A stretch of 64,000 bases of DNA from Pseudoscleropodium purum (GCA_963969395.1 OZ017800.1:20306479-20370478); one strand, 5' to 3'. Counted from the stretch's first letter, positions 35,440-47,020 are shown. The notes: generated from the letters alone by a model not told the origin. Numbers and translations are program-made.

Positions 35440-36280
35440 GCTAAAACTTTTGATTTGTTGCAATGTCGAGTTCAATGAACTCATTGAACTAAAGTTCCCC
35501 CTACTACTACTACTAAAGTTTTTGGTCTTTTGCAACTAGTAACAAACAATTTATTTTGTCTTCAAACAACTTTAATTTATAAAAGAAACATGTTGTTTCG
35601 GACAAGTTATTCTATACACCATCCCTAAACAACTCATTTTCAATTGTTATGAACAAATTATGAGTGGTTATAGACAAGTTATTCAGGACAACAAAGTAAG
35701 TTGTAAGAGGTCAAATTTCTACTAGTGTACCACAACTCCCTCTGTTGTACTCTCTCAACTTCAAATATTACTTGCAAAGCTCTAGTCAACTTTAAAACTC
35801 TCCTAGAAAAGGTGGTAGTCTTGGAGGCTCAAACATCATCCAATTTAACACTCAATCTATCCTACTCATTTTCTTAAATCCATAATCCAATGAAATCTTC
35901 ACCTACGAGACCGTGAAGTTCCTCCACATCAACTTCCCAACCAAAAAATCAATAACCCATCATATTTACATCTTCCATATCTTCATCGTTGTCACCTACA
36001 AATTTGGCTACAAATATTGTAGAACCTCTTTAAAATAAAACCTCTCTACAATAATGACCACTCTAAGATAATATTGATTGTCTAGTGTCGACTCAATGTA
36101 AAAATCAATAATGCAATGACCCTTCCTAATGTAACAACTTCTCTAATGCAATATAGTCAACCCAGTCCCAACCCTATTATTTTAGAGAGGTTCTAGTGTA
36201 CATGTTATCATCATCAAGCTCATTGTTAGAACTACAAGACTTCAACATTCTTGATTCACAATACATTAGCCTTAGTATTA

Positions 36281-36570
36281 GAAGAGATTCAGGGGGGCTA
36301 GAGGGTCATTTTAGGCCTGTTCCTTGGATGTTGTTACCCTAGCAGATCGAGAACAACCATTTTGAGATTTTTTCTTTTTGAAGAAAAAAAATTTCAATTT
36401 AAAAAAAAATTTTAGAATGCAAAAAAGAAGTTGAAATTTTTTTTAATTTTTTTGGTGACGTGGCAATGGCCATGCCACATCGAGTAGCAGCTATAGGCTA
36501 CTGTGAGGCACTTCCTACGACACTAGTAGCCCAAAGAACTCACAACCCTCCAAGGGGGTTGAAAATCTTC
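36281..36570. mobile_element. GAAGATTTT-family MITE, copy 2 (290 bp, TA target)
   Basis: The left end GAAGAGATTCAGGGGGGCTA and the right end (read inwards GAAGATTTTCAACCCCCTTG) form a short imperfect inverted repeat. Both sides carry TA (36279-36280 and 36571-36572). The internal order (GGCCTGTTCCTTG, A-rich run, GACGTGGCAATGGCC, CTTCCTACG) matches the copy at 49261-49558. Confidence 0.7.
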
Positions 36571-36829
36571 TAATGAAATTATGTGATCGAGGTTGGACTA
36601 GAAAATTATAGAATTTTAACAAAGCCAACTTGTTGGAAAGAAGATATATATAGTAAATGATTTTATTGGAAAAGGAGGATTGCATCTAATGAGACTCAAC
36701 AATGTCAAGAACACTTATTGCAATGGAAAAACTAGGCATTAGATATAATGCATTTAGTCTAAGAACATCCTTAGTCCTAAAAGTATTAATATGGTCTCTT
36801 CAAATGTGTTTCTAACTTTTGAATAGTAT

Positions 36830-37640
36830 ATAATTAGAATTTGAAATTTGTATCATTGGAAGCACATCTATAAATACTTTAAGTAGGTACACGAAAAATT
36901 CAAATTTAAACAATGGACAACCACTTCAAAAGCAAAGTAAAATTCAAAAATTAGAGAGGTCTTGGCAAATCATAGTAAGTTATTAAAGCAAAATTTGACC
37001 ATTGACCGTAGGTATGGAATCCTTAAAAGCCATAAATATCCACAAACTAAAACTCCTCATAAATTTCATCTCATTAATCAAAATAGAATGATTCAAAGCT
37101 TCCCACGTACAGATAAATCTAAAAAACCAATTTCAAATTTTTATTTCTTAAAAAAGTGATTTTTAAAGAAGTTTTTTTGAGTTGCCTATGTTGCCCACCA
37201 AGTCATGAAAATTACATGTCATGCAATAACTTTTTAACCATATAGTCAAGAGTTATGAAAATTGTTGGGCCTTAAATCTACTCCTTAGGCACATGTTGTG
37301 TGGAACTTTCAAAGAAGTTAAAATTTCATTTAAAGTGAGTTGCCAAAAATCGCTATATTGCCAAAAAATACAATTTTTATCCTTAGCGGTTAAAGAAAAA
37401 ATTAATTGTAACCAACACTTTTTTTTAGGTTTTATGAAGTGCCAAAGTAGCAATATAAAATGTCATAGTGGTGCCCAAAATTTTGAAATTCATCCACATG
37501 TTGGAGAGAATATATCACATTGGTATATATCACATATCCCTATTTCAACTTTCATCTACAATTTGGCAATTTTGTCCACAATTTCTTTTTTAATTTGAAG
37601 TTTTTTGGTGAAAAACTTCACAATTTCTCAACATTTTTAG
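36830..37640 (+). repeat. Dispersed AT-rich repeat family A, partial copy 3
   Basis: CCACAAACTAAAACTCCTCA, ATGATTCAAAGCTTCCCACG and TTTTTGAGTTGCCTATGTTG match in order 14580-14715 and 49020-49165. The front half of the family is missing or too diverged to see. Confidence 0.5.
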
Positions 37641-38729
37641 CCAAATTCATTTTTTGGGTTGCAATCTAGCCCCCTCCTCAAAAGTATTGGTTGTGATTTG
37701 AAAGAAAATTAATTTCAAAGTTAGCCATGTCTAAACCTTGGTTTTGTGCATCATAATTTGGAATTACTTTATATTTTGTCATTTTTTTCTTAGAACTCCA
37801 AAAACTTTTTATACCTTGGCATATTGGAATACATTATTTCAAATTGATTTACACAAAAATTGAAGGAAGCTAACATTTACAGAATTTAAAATAATCACAA
37901 TTTGACAAACATGCAAATGAAGTTAATTCTCATGACATTTGAATATTTTGGAGGGAATTGAGAGCATTAGGCATTAGAAAGAAAATATAGGTTGCAAAAT
38001 GAACCATTTTAATACAATTGCATTTGAAATATTTATTGAATAGGACAATGAGTTCATCTTATATTTTAGAGCCCTATGATGTGTTCTTAGGTTTGGATTT
38101 TTTGTACAAAGACTAGAATCTATAATGCATATAATTGAATCAACCAATCAAATAACTTATTTTTGTTGTGAATTTTTAAATCTTTTTGTAAAGATAGAAA
38201 AATATAGGTAAAAAAACCTTTATTTATTTTTAATGCATTTTCTTTTTAGGAATATAATTTTTATTTCAATTAGTGCCCATGAGCAAAAATTATTGCACAA
38301 TAAGTCTAAATTTTAGTTTGCCCCATAGAAAAAAACACCCCAAAAATTTAAAAGTATTTATAAAAAAAAAAATGTTTCTCATAGATTGTGTATTTATCTA
38401 TATAAGAAGCTTTAGTTTATTCTATTTGAATTTGTAATGTAAAAGTTATGGCCAATCTTATTTTTTGGATAATCAAATCATCTTCTTAAAAAAATAACTT
38501 GTATAATTTATTTTATAGTTCAATTTTCACAAATTTTCAACAAAAATTTTCACAATTTTTTTTTCCACAAGCTTAAGATTTCTTGCAAGAATAATTTGAC
38601 CTTTGAGATTAATGTGTTTCAATTCCATCTTGAAGCTATTTAATGGTTTAGTTTTCCCTTCAATCCAAGCTTTGATCTTGAACCTACTTCTACTTAACGA
38701 TTTTTTAATGAATGGAAATTAAGTGTATG

Positions 38730-39080
38730 CAATTTTTCCTACATTCTCAAATTAAATTCTTCAAGATAAAATGTTAGAAATTCCAAACTAGTAGTACAAA
38801 AATTTAAGCTAAGAAGATTCAAAGTCAAAAAAATTAGTTCAACTAGTAAACTAGGTGCAAAAAACTTTGTTTTCTTCATTTTAAATGCAAATATCTTATA
38901 ATCTATGTGCCCAGAGCTTTTGAAATTTCTTTTGTACATTCTCATAGTAGTGATTCTACAATTAGATATGTAAAAAAAATTCAAGTGTTTTGCTCTTTGC
39001 AATAGAAATGACAATTTTGAGTGTTTTTTGATGGAAAAAGGCCTAGGGACTTTAGGCCTTAAAACAAGGGTAAGTCCATA
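38730..39080 (-). repeat. Dispersed AT-rich repeat family A, reverse partial copy
   Basis: On the - strand it reads AAGGCCTAAAGTCCCTAGGC then AACACTCAAAATTGTCATTT, the head of family A. The rest is diverged. Confidence 0.5.
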
Positions 39081-40619
39081 AAATTAGTTGTTGTTACTAA
39101 TTTTTGGCAGATTCTACAATATGTTGTTGTGTTGGTACAATAAAAATTATGGCAATTTGTAACAAATTTCTAACAATGTGTTACAAAATTGAACTAAATA
39201 ATAACATTTTTTCCTTAAATATCTATAGGCTTATTGGTTAACCAATATAACATTGAATTCTAACAATGTTTTGTGCATTGAAAATAAAGATCTCAATTTG
39301 ATGAGCATCACTATGACTATGAATCATCAATCTGTAAAAATCAGTGATTATAAAAATTAAGAGAATCAAGAGATATTTATATATGCTAAAACCAACAGTC
39401 AAATAATCTCAAAGTTCATCTAAAATCATTTCAATTGCATGTAAAATGCTCTTATGGCCTTACCATATAGCTACATATACATTCCTATAGTTGTTAAATT
39501 TCATCATATTTTTATTTTAATAAAAATGATGTTTAGATAATACATATTCAAAATCTAAAGACCTCATATTCATATTCAAATTTTATAAAATCTCAAATCA
39601 ATAGACATACTATTTTTTTTTCTTTTATGCTTTAGTGTAATACAATGTTAGCAACAAAATATTAGTATTTTTATTACAAAATGTAGCAATATAATTGAAA
39701 AAGAAATGAAAATACCATTTATATAGACAGAGAAATATGAATATGATCAATGAGATTCTAGGATTATGAGATTTTTGGATCAAAGGATCATTAGATTATA
39801 AGATTGTGGAATTATAACATTGATAAATGTAGAGAATAGAATATAGATTGCAAATTTTAAATTTTAAATCTCAAATTGGAATTATTTTGCAATTTGTATT
39901 TCATGAATGAAGAACATCTACAAATTACAAAGTGAACATTCTCAAATCCTAAAACTAAATATTTATCTAAACATCAAATCATCCATACTTATATAGTGAG
40001 AGATTTGCCTATGCTATGACATTAAAGTTTCTTACATAAGTTAGTTCTTAACACAAATAAGATAAAATAAGCAATCCCTTTATCTATATGTATACTTATA
40101 ATACCTCTAGTCTTATATAGTGGTTTGCAAGCTTACAATTTAAAATTCCTTAAGAAATTCATACAAAGTGATAGTCAAATTTAATCATCTTATATTGCTC
40201 TCTAAAAATCTTCCAAAATTTATATATACAAGTGCTTAACCTTGAAATGATGTAGAGGCCTAAAAGTGTCGAGTGGATGATAGTGAATCCTTGTATGTAA
40301 GACAAAAGTGTACAAGTTCATGTTTAGAATTTTTTGTGAAAAAGAGAGGTTTTGCACAATAGTTTGACTTCCACTGAGAGCTCTTGTTTTTTTAAGCAAA
40401 TGATTCCCACAATACCCAAAAGGATGATTTTCATGGTCACCAAGCTAGTATTCCATGTTTTAACCCCTAAAGGAGTGAGGTGCGTTTCTTGACAACATAA
40501 CTTTTAGGGGCAGGTGTATGTGAGCGGAGATTTTCATATTTTTAGCCCAAATTTAATAGAAGGTGTGGACAAAGAATATCTTTCATGTGCACTAAATTTT
40601 AGGACATATGGAAACATGA

Positions 40620-41420
40620 GTCAAAAGTTATGGCCTAATATGTAGTTTATTTCTCAAGTGGGGCAATCCGGGCAAATCTAAAAAAATCACTTCTTTCAAA
40701 AGCAAAAATTTGAAATTAATTTTTTAGATCTATATATACATAAAAAGATTTGAATCATTCCATTTTGATCAATGAGTCAAAAGTTATGAAGTGTTTTAGT
40801 TTGTGGGTAATTATAGATATTCTACTCCAAAATAAACTTTGAAGTTCTTTATTGAACTCAATTTGAATATTTTTGGAAAAAATAAAAATATTAGGTGAAT
40901 ATTGTTTATTACAACATTACAACCATTGGGATTGGCATTTTTTGATTTCATAACTAAATTATTAACCATTTAGTATTTTGATTCATTCTCTACTTCTTTC
41001 TATTTACTATTTTTTTCCTATATGTTGTACAAGTCCAAATGATCTAAAAATTTTCAAGCATGTAGCTAACTTGACTTGAAGAATGAATCCAAAGAGTTGC
41101 AACCATTTTGGACATTTTTTCTTACAAATGTGACTTTGTGAAGTACAGCTGCCTAGTTATTTGCAGGGCCAAAAGAAGGCTTTTTGTCAATTGAAACGCT
41201 AATATATTGCAATCTACACGGTGGAAATTTCTGAAATTTTTTTCACATATTCTCAAATTATCATAATATAAGATCCTATAGATGGATGTGTTCAAAAAAG
41301 CTGGTAAATTTTTTTTTGGTACATGTCCTAAAAATGGCAGTTTTGGAGTGTTTTAGGTGAAAGCATAGTCAAGGAACTTTAGAGGTTAATGTGAGTCAAA
41401 TAGTACCCTATTTTGAACAT
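40620..41420 (-). repeat. Dispersed AT-rich repeat family A, reverse copy
   Basis: On the - strand it begins CATTAACCTCTAAAGTTCC, then AACACTCCAAAACTGCCATT, TATAGGATCTTATA and AACAATATTCACCTAA-like words. It ends with the ATTTGCCCGGATTGCCC block, so head and tail of the family are both present. Confidence 0.6.
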
Positions 41421-43699
41421 TGTTAGATGCTTCTCTCAATCTACCTCTGCATTTTCAACAACACTTTCTTTCGCTGATTTGTTTAATGTGACAATCACAT
41501 GATAAGATTCCAAGGAAGAAATATTGATAATTTTTGTCTCTTTTAGTAAGATATTGTTTTTTTTTGTACAATCATGCTAACTCTCTCATAATTATGACAT
41601 GTAAGTGCTCTCCAATAGAGTATTTCTTAAAGCCAAGCATTGACTAATTTATAATTGGACCAAAAAAATAAAACTGAAAACACCTATTCAATCATGGCAC
41701 TAATTATTTATTTCAGATTTGAATTCAATATAATGAATTAGTACAACAACAAATTAGTGGCTACATACCTTTAAAGCCTAATGAAAGCCCAAAGAGGTGT
41801 TGCAATTGCTCAAATAGTAATTAAATTCTTTTTCTATAGCAATGAATAATGAATGCAATTCTAGAAAGGATTGCTTCCAACACTTGCATATATCTCATCC
41901 CACAATCAACAAAAAAATGACTATCAATTCAATTCTGTAAAGAGGCAGAATCGTTATTTTTAGCAATATTGCAATCAATATATAGGTTGGTGATTGATTT
42001 TAGGTATATTTGAAGTATACATAGTAGTACATGAAGAGAAGTACATGAATATTATTGCAAATTTTATATTTATGATATTATTGATTTTTCTTTAGAAGAA
42101 AATGCTTAATCCACGGGCCTTCCTAATAGTGTATTTTAGCCATTCTTTGCTATTTACTTTTGATGTGAATTTCAGAAATAAAAATAATTTTCTTTGAACA
42201 TGAATCCAACTAATGAAATAAAGCTTATCAAGTGTAGTTTTTATTCTATTGAAAAATATGAAAAATTCATAAATTTCAATATTTTAGAGCAATATGAATG
42301 TTGGGTCTATAATTATGGTTTTTTCATTTTCTAATTTTAAAATGAAATGGTAATTCATTTATATTATGAGATTATACACTATAATAAACGTGTATGGTGA
42401 AAATTTCAAAAATTTCAAGTCTATTTTAGATTTGATATGAACTCCATTTTTTTCTTAAAAAATTCACAACAATTTCAATTTTTTGGAAAAAAATTGAAAA
42501 TTTTGTAACTTGTTAAAGATAGATGATTTCATCTTTGAAAAATAAAAATAAATTTTTTCATTCATGTCTAGTTGCAAAATGGCAACAAATAGAGTGATGG
42601 ACAACAAGGCTTGAAATTAATGGTTAATCCCTAAAAGCCCAAGGGGTTTAGACAAAGCACAAATGTGTTATAATATATAAATTCTATAACTTTTTGAAGT
42701 TTGCATGAACTAAGATAATGTGAAACACAAATAGTAGAAAATATCTGTATTTTCAAAATTATAAAATTATTTTTAGATTTTCATCAAATGAATTTTGAAG
42801 ATATAACTTCAAAAATTCATCAAAAATACAATTTTTCTCTTTAGCATTTGAATTTATTTTTTATTGGTCAAAATTGTGATTTCTATTTATTTGCATATAG
42901 GATGCCCAATTGACATTCAACAATGCTATCCTCTCATACATTGTGACTAGGGCTTTTTTTTTCATTTTTTATGAAGTGCCAAAGTGATGGTATAAAATGT
43001 TATAGTAGTGCTTTAAATTTCAACAATCATCCACATAATGGATAGAAAAGATCACATTTGTACATTTCACATGTCCATAATTTTATTTTCATCCACAATT
43101 GGGCAATTTCATCTTAATATTTTTTTGTAATTCAAAGTTCTTTGGCAAAAAATTTCAAGATTTGTTACCAATTTTTAGCCAAATTATTTTTTTCTGGTGC
43201 AATTAGGCACCAGAAAGCCAATAATATAAAGCCAATAATATAAAGCCCTGATTGTGACGGAATTGGGTCCAAGTTGTGGCTGCCTTCACACTCTGCTGAA
43301 AACGAAGACTTTCACCCCCGCTACAAAGTCACCACGAGTCCACGACGTCCCGGTCGGCGTTTCCAGGCCCCGCCTCGCTTCCAGGGACCTCCAATATGCT
43401 CTCCAAACTCCCAAAGCCAGGGAATCCCTCACCTGGTGAAATGCGCGCAATCAGTCAATCCCACTCACTCCCAGGAAGTTGCCCTCGTCCTTTCCTCGCA
43501 CACTCACGTTTTAACTCACACCCTTCTCCGTGATGCGTTCCGGATAACTTAATGCGCCCATTTCATGATCATATGTCACGCCCATGCGTCAGAGTCATCC
43601 AACGGGGTGCTCGGTTGGAATTGGTGAAGCTTTTCGGTGGCCGGCCGCCGGACGAAATTCACACGGTGGGTTCTCTCACCCAGTTTCTAGCTCTGTACG

Positions 43700-43707
43700 T
43701 ATATATA
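43700..43707 (+). promoter_or_regulatory. Candidate TATA box of GHR copy 2
   Basis: TATATATA stands at the position equivalent to TATATAG at 21477 in copy 1, after the shared CCCAGTTTCTAGCTCTGTAC block. It is 778 bp before the ATG, versus 583 bp in copy 1, mainly because of the extra 174 bp at 44142-44315. Confidence 0.4.
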
Positions 43708-44141
43708 TTGCATGTGAGTTTTGTCTGCTCAATTCTGTGTCTGCTGTGAGCATCTGGTCCCTCTTACTTCGCGTGATTTCGGTACTATGAGCTTGCTTCA
43801 ACGGAACACCGACTGAATTGGTGAATCAGAGGTGGGTTTGACGAGTGGAGCCTGTTTGTGGATTTGGGCATGTGGTTGGGTTTCCAAGATGCCGTGACTC
43901 GCGTCATGATTGGGTGGCATCTGGATGGCGAGTGTTGGTGACGAAATCGTCCGAAAGTGTCACACGAGGCCGCGGTGGTTTTAGGTCGAGGGATTTGAAG
44001 TGATTTGTAGTTGAGTGATTTGAGTAAGCGGGTGTTGAATCGTGTGGGAGATTCTTGTAGGGAGAGATTCTTGCAGTTTGGTAACATCGGTCGGGGGTGG
44101 CGCAGGGCGAGTTGTTGATTCGTATTCTTCGCCATGCTTCG

Positions 44142-44315
44142 CGCTCGTGCCACCCTTCTAGTTTCAATTTGGAGTACACCCAGTTGTGCACCGCACCGCA
44201 TTATTGCCGCGGCTCTTGTGCCCGCGCCATGGCGACCATTGGCGGGTGTACTCCATCTGTCGTCGAATCGCGTCTGTTTCAAACCATCGACAGGTCAAAC
44301 CTGTTGAACATTTCT
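44142..44315. mobile_element. 174-bp insertion in the leader of GHR copy 2, CTTCG duplicated
   Basis: Copy 1 reads GCCATGCTTCGAAACTG at 21892. Copy 2 reads GCCATGCTTCG, then 174 bp, then CTTCGAAACTG. The 5-bp CTTCG stands on both sides (44137-44141 and 44316-44320). The extra segment is GC-rich and holds an 11-bp inverted repeat (GGAGTACACCC 44171-44181; GGGTGTACTCC 44244-44254). No terminal inverted repeats and no GT-AG limits were found, so it is not an intron. It is either an insertion with a 5-bp target duplication or a segment deleted from copy 1 by short homology. Confidence 0.7.
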
Positions 44316-44477
44316 CTTCGAAACTGTACTCCTCGCCTTCAAGGGTAGAGTTCAATCGCGAACGAGAGGTTCGCGAGTGGACTCGTTGTAGTATTCCGAC
44401 GCGTCGATTGACAGTTGGGCTGTTTGTGGGTTTCAGGATTCGGAGTGCAGAAGCAAGGCGACATCCGAACATTCGCA

Positions 44478-45464
44478 ATGGCGCGGTCAGCGTTGGACGA
44501 GACTCTCGAGGGTGAGTTCAAGCGCACGGAGTCTTCCTTTCGCCATTTCATCTCCAGTGCTCCCGGTGCGGAGTTTCCACCTGAGGAAGGGCGCTACCAC
44601 CTCTACATTTCCTATGCATGCCCGTGGGCGTCACGTTGCCTCGGCTTCCTGAAGCTGAAGGGCCTGGAGCACGCCATCGGCGTCTCCGTGGTGAAACCGC
44701 GATGGGGTCAGACGAAGCCGGGCGTGGACGAGCACTGGGGCTGGATGTTCCCTTCCAAACCCGACGAAGTCCCGGGCGCGACACCCGACCCTTTCTACGG
44801 GGCGAAGTCTATCCGGGAGCTTTACGAGCTGGCGAGCTCGGGATACTCGGGGAAATACTCCGTGCCCGTGCTGTGGGACACCAAGACCAAGCGCATTGTC
44901 AACAACGAAAGCTCCGAGATCACCAAGATGTTCAACGACGAGTTCAACGCGTTTGCGAAGCACCCGGAGGTGGAGATGTATCCACAGAAACTGAAAGCTA
45001 ACATCGAAGAGGTTAACAGCTGGACGTACAACAACATCAACAATGGCGTCTACCGGTGTGGATTCGCCACCGCGCAGAAGCCTTACGAGGAAGCGTTCGA
45101 GCAATTGTTCGCAGCGTTGGACAAGTGCGAGGGCATTCTCGCCAAGCAGCGGTACCTTGCTGGGGATGAACTGACGGAAGCGGATATCCGCTTGTTCATG
45201 ACGCTCATCCGGTTCGATGAGGTCTACGTGGTGCACTTCAAGTGCAACAAGAAGCTGATTCGTGAGTATCCGAATCTGTTCAACTACACCAAGGATTTGT
45301 TCCAGAACCCGGCCATTGGTGGCACTGTCAATATGTACCATATCAAGAACCATTACTACGGCAGCCATCCTTCCATCAACAAATTCGGTATCGTTGCCGT
45401 GGGTCAGGCGATCGACTATACGACCAAGCACGACCGTGACCGTTTTTCCAAGAGATCCGCTTAG
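44478..45464 (+). CDS. GHR: Glutathionyl-hydroquinone reductase (Xi-class GST), copy 2
   Basis: The 328-aa protein is identical to copy 1, and the coding DNA is identical as well. CPWA is at residues 48-51, VPVLWD at 129-134 and NNESSEI at 142-148, with the all-helical C-terminal half complete. The expected reaction is glutathione-dependent reduction of glutathionyl-hydroquinones, a quinone detoxification or recycling step in the cytosol. The ATG at 44478 is chosen for the same reason as in copy 1. Unlike copy 1, this gene keeps what looks like the original 3' flank (45598-46500), so it may be the better-processed transcript. Its 5' leader carries the extra 174 bp. The absence of introns could mean a retro-origin before duplication; this is an inference. 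Confidence 0.93.
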   Translation: MARSALDETLEGEFKRTESSFRHFISSAPGAEFPPEEGRYHLYISYACPWASRCLGFLKLKGLEHAIGVSVVKPRWGQTKPGVDEHWGWMFPSKPDEVPGATPDPFYGAKSIRELYELASSGYSGKYSVPVLWDTKTKRIVNNESSEITKMFNDEFNAFAKHPEVEMYPQKLKANIEEVNSWTYNNINNGVYRCGFATAQKPYEEAFEQLFAALDKCEGILAKQRYLAGDELTEADIRLFMTLIRFDEVYVVHFKCNKKLIREYPNLFNYTKDLFQNPAIGGTVNMYHIKNHYYGSHPSINKFGIVAVGQAIDYTTKHDRDRFSKRSA

Positions 45465-45597
45465 GTCAGGCAACTGGCAACCTGTAAATATTCCGGAGAG
45501 GGTGGTTGTTGGGAAGTTTGCTGTGCGCTTTTATGTGGGTCGCTGTATCAAATGACTCTCGTTCTATGGTAGGCCTGTTATTTGCAGAAGTTAGCAT

Positions 45598-46573
45598 TCT
45601 GATGAGGAAGGTGGCAAAGCGCTTTAGAGTTTCCTAGTATCTTTGAAGAAGCAAAACAGTGTTGTCGGTGTTTTGTCCTTGTTCGAAGGAATGAGATGGA
45701 ACGTTCTAAGGTATCTGGGTTTCCATGGAACTGTAAAATGTGCACTGCGAGTGAAACAAAATGTATGCAACAACTGAATATTGGATATGTATCGCGCTGG
45801 CCTTGAAACTGCCTGGTTTGAGCAATTGGTATGCACTCAGTCCTCTACTCCTCTAAGGATAATCTTGGGTGACAAATGGCCTTCTAAATGCACTCACGTG
45901 TTCACAACTTGACACTTGGAAATTATCCAGTAGACTGTGAACACATCGCATGATAGATTTGCAGGATATCCAATAAATGTGCGATAATAGAGTGCCAGTA
46001 GAGGGTTGAGTGTAAGCTAAACAAAATTCTGGAGGTTGTTCGCGCTTTATGACGCAACGGTGCTTGTAGTTTCTTCTCCTAAACACTTTCAGGATGCGCA
46101 TATCATACAAAAGAACGCAGGCACCAGCAACGTCGAACTAATTACACATCCTACCCTTCTCGTCTTGAAACAAAAATGCCATAACGTTTAGCATGGTGAC
46201 AGAGGAACCCTCATCAGAAAGTCAAGAATTCTAAGCGTAAGAAGTAGCAGCGTAACAAAATCTATAAACTCAAATGGTCCCTAAAGATGCCTTGGAATAC
46301 GCGAATTCAAGTCCACGACAGTCTGCCAGATTCAAGGCAAACCAAATCACAGATTTGTGACACAAATTGCTCCCTCACGAGGTTAGCGTGCGCAAGGCGA
46401 TATCAAGAAATTGGGTATACATTCACTGAAGAAATATAGCAGCTCAAAACACAGAATTCTTGGATACCCACGCCTTTTCGCTACCTGAAAACAGCGAGCT
46501 ATACAATCTGAGGCTGTGGAGCAAAGTCAAATTAACCTAATGACGGGAAACGACTACTCATCTCCAGAGCTCT
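45598..46573. other. 3' flank of GHR copy 2 up to the convergent 148-aa gene
   Basis: The stretch is of moderate GC and has no open frame worth calling. It should hold the 3' UTRs of GHR copy 2 (+) and the 148-aa gene (-), which point at each other. No repeat boundary was seen. Confidence 0.45.
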
Positions 46574-47020
46574 TCATGAAATGGCCTTCTTGAAGTTACT
46601 GCGATAAGCTGCGGACGTCAGGAACAGCACCGGCCATAGAGCAGTCATGCTAATCTTCGACGCGGAGGAGTCCGCATACGTCGTCTTTCGGAATCCCGAG
46701 TAAAACCTGTAAGCTCCGGCAGCGTACACGATGAAGAGCAGAACGGGATTCAAGATCGCATTCGCCAGAGGGCCCACGACAGGAACACTGGAAATGACAG
46801 GCAACCCTGCGCTAATTATTACCCCTCCTACTCGCCTCCGACACCTAATCCCAACCCTATCTTGCCGTTGCGAGCTCTTTCCATTCAAACTCAAATTGCG
46901 CCTTAGTCCAGCTTGAGGACGCGCAAGAGACAAATCCTGCGAGATGCGACCAGGCCGATACGAGCAAGAGCTGAGCGCGGTCGTCACGGTGCTTGGGCAG
47001 CATACGGCAGCCACGCCCAT
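46574..47020 (-). CDS. Putative plastid-targeted small membrane protein, 148 aa
   Basis: I do not recall a named family, although the C-terminal motif looks like a conserved plant chloroplast protein of unknown function. The ATG is real (CAT at 47018-47020 on the + strand) and the frame ends in TGA at 46574-46576. Residues 1 to about 60 are rich in Ser, Arg and Ala and poor in acidic residues (for example SCSYRPGRISQDLSLARPQ), typical of a chloroplast transit peptide. Hydrophobic stretches follow at about 64-82 (VGGVIISAGLPVISSVPVVG) and 85-102 (ANAILNPVLLFIVYAAGA). The tail is YRFYSGFRKTTY, then LWPVLFLTSAAYRSNFKKA. It has no intron. The GC content is high compared with the flanks. It is convergent with GHR copy 2. 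Confidence 0.75.
   Translation of the reverse strand: MGVAAVCCPSTVTTALSSCSYRPGRISQDLSLARPQAGLRRNLSLNGKSSQRQDRVGIRCRRRVGGVIISAGLPVISSVPVVGPLANAILNPVLLFIVYAAGAYRFYSGFRKTTYADSSASKISMTALWPVLFLTSAAYRSNFKKAIS

Larger units (their letters stand above)
32486..43307. other. About 10.8 kb AT-rich insertion in unit 2, no genes
   Basis: In unit 1 the flanking sequences are adjacent (20862 and 20868). Here they are about 10.8 kb apart. The block is very AT-rich with no usable open frame. It holds family A copies, a MITE at 36281-36570, a microsatellite near 35055-35097, a strong hairpin at 35382-35439 and a G-run at 33786-33802. No terminal repeats were identified for the block as a whole, so it probably grew by several insertions. 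Confidence 0.6.
23181..45597 (+). repeat. Tandem duplication, unit 2 (contains GHR copy 2, swollen by insertions)
   Basis: It begins where GHR copy 1's 3' UTR abruptly becomes a relative of 19272 onward (GGTTCACAAAATTACT here, GGTCCACAAAGTTACT there). The segments follow unit 1 in order but are separated by insertions at 23291-24257, 24580-31430, 31535-31960 and 32486-43307. The matching segments have lost many CpGs compared with unit 1, for example GGCGTTTTC to GATGTTTTA and AGACGTAG to AGACATAA. Confidence 0.85.

Noticed and set aside
43785..44282. 165-codon open frame on the - strand in the leader of GHR copy 2
   Set aside because: The homologous leader of copy 1 does not keep the frame intact, so it is not under coding constraint.
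44142..44315. Intron in the leader of GHR copy 2
   Set aside because: None of the possible junction phases gives GT-AG (or GC-AG) limits; the CTTCG direct repeats fit an insertion or a short-homology deletion better.
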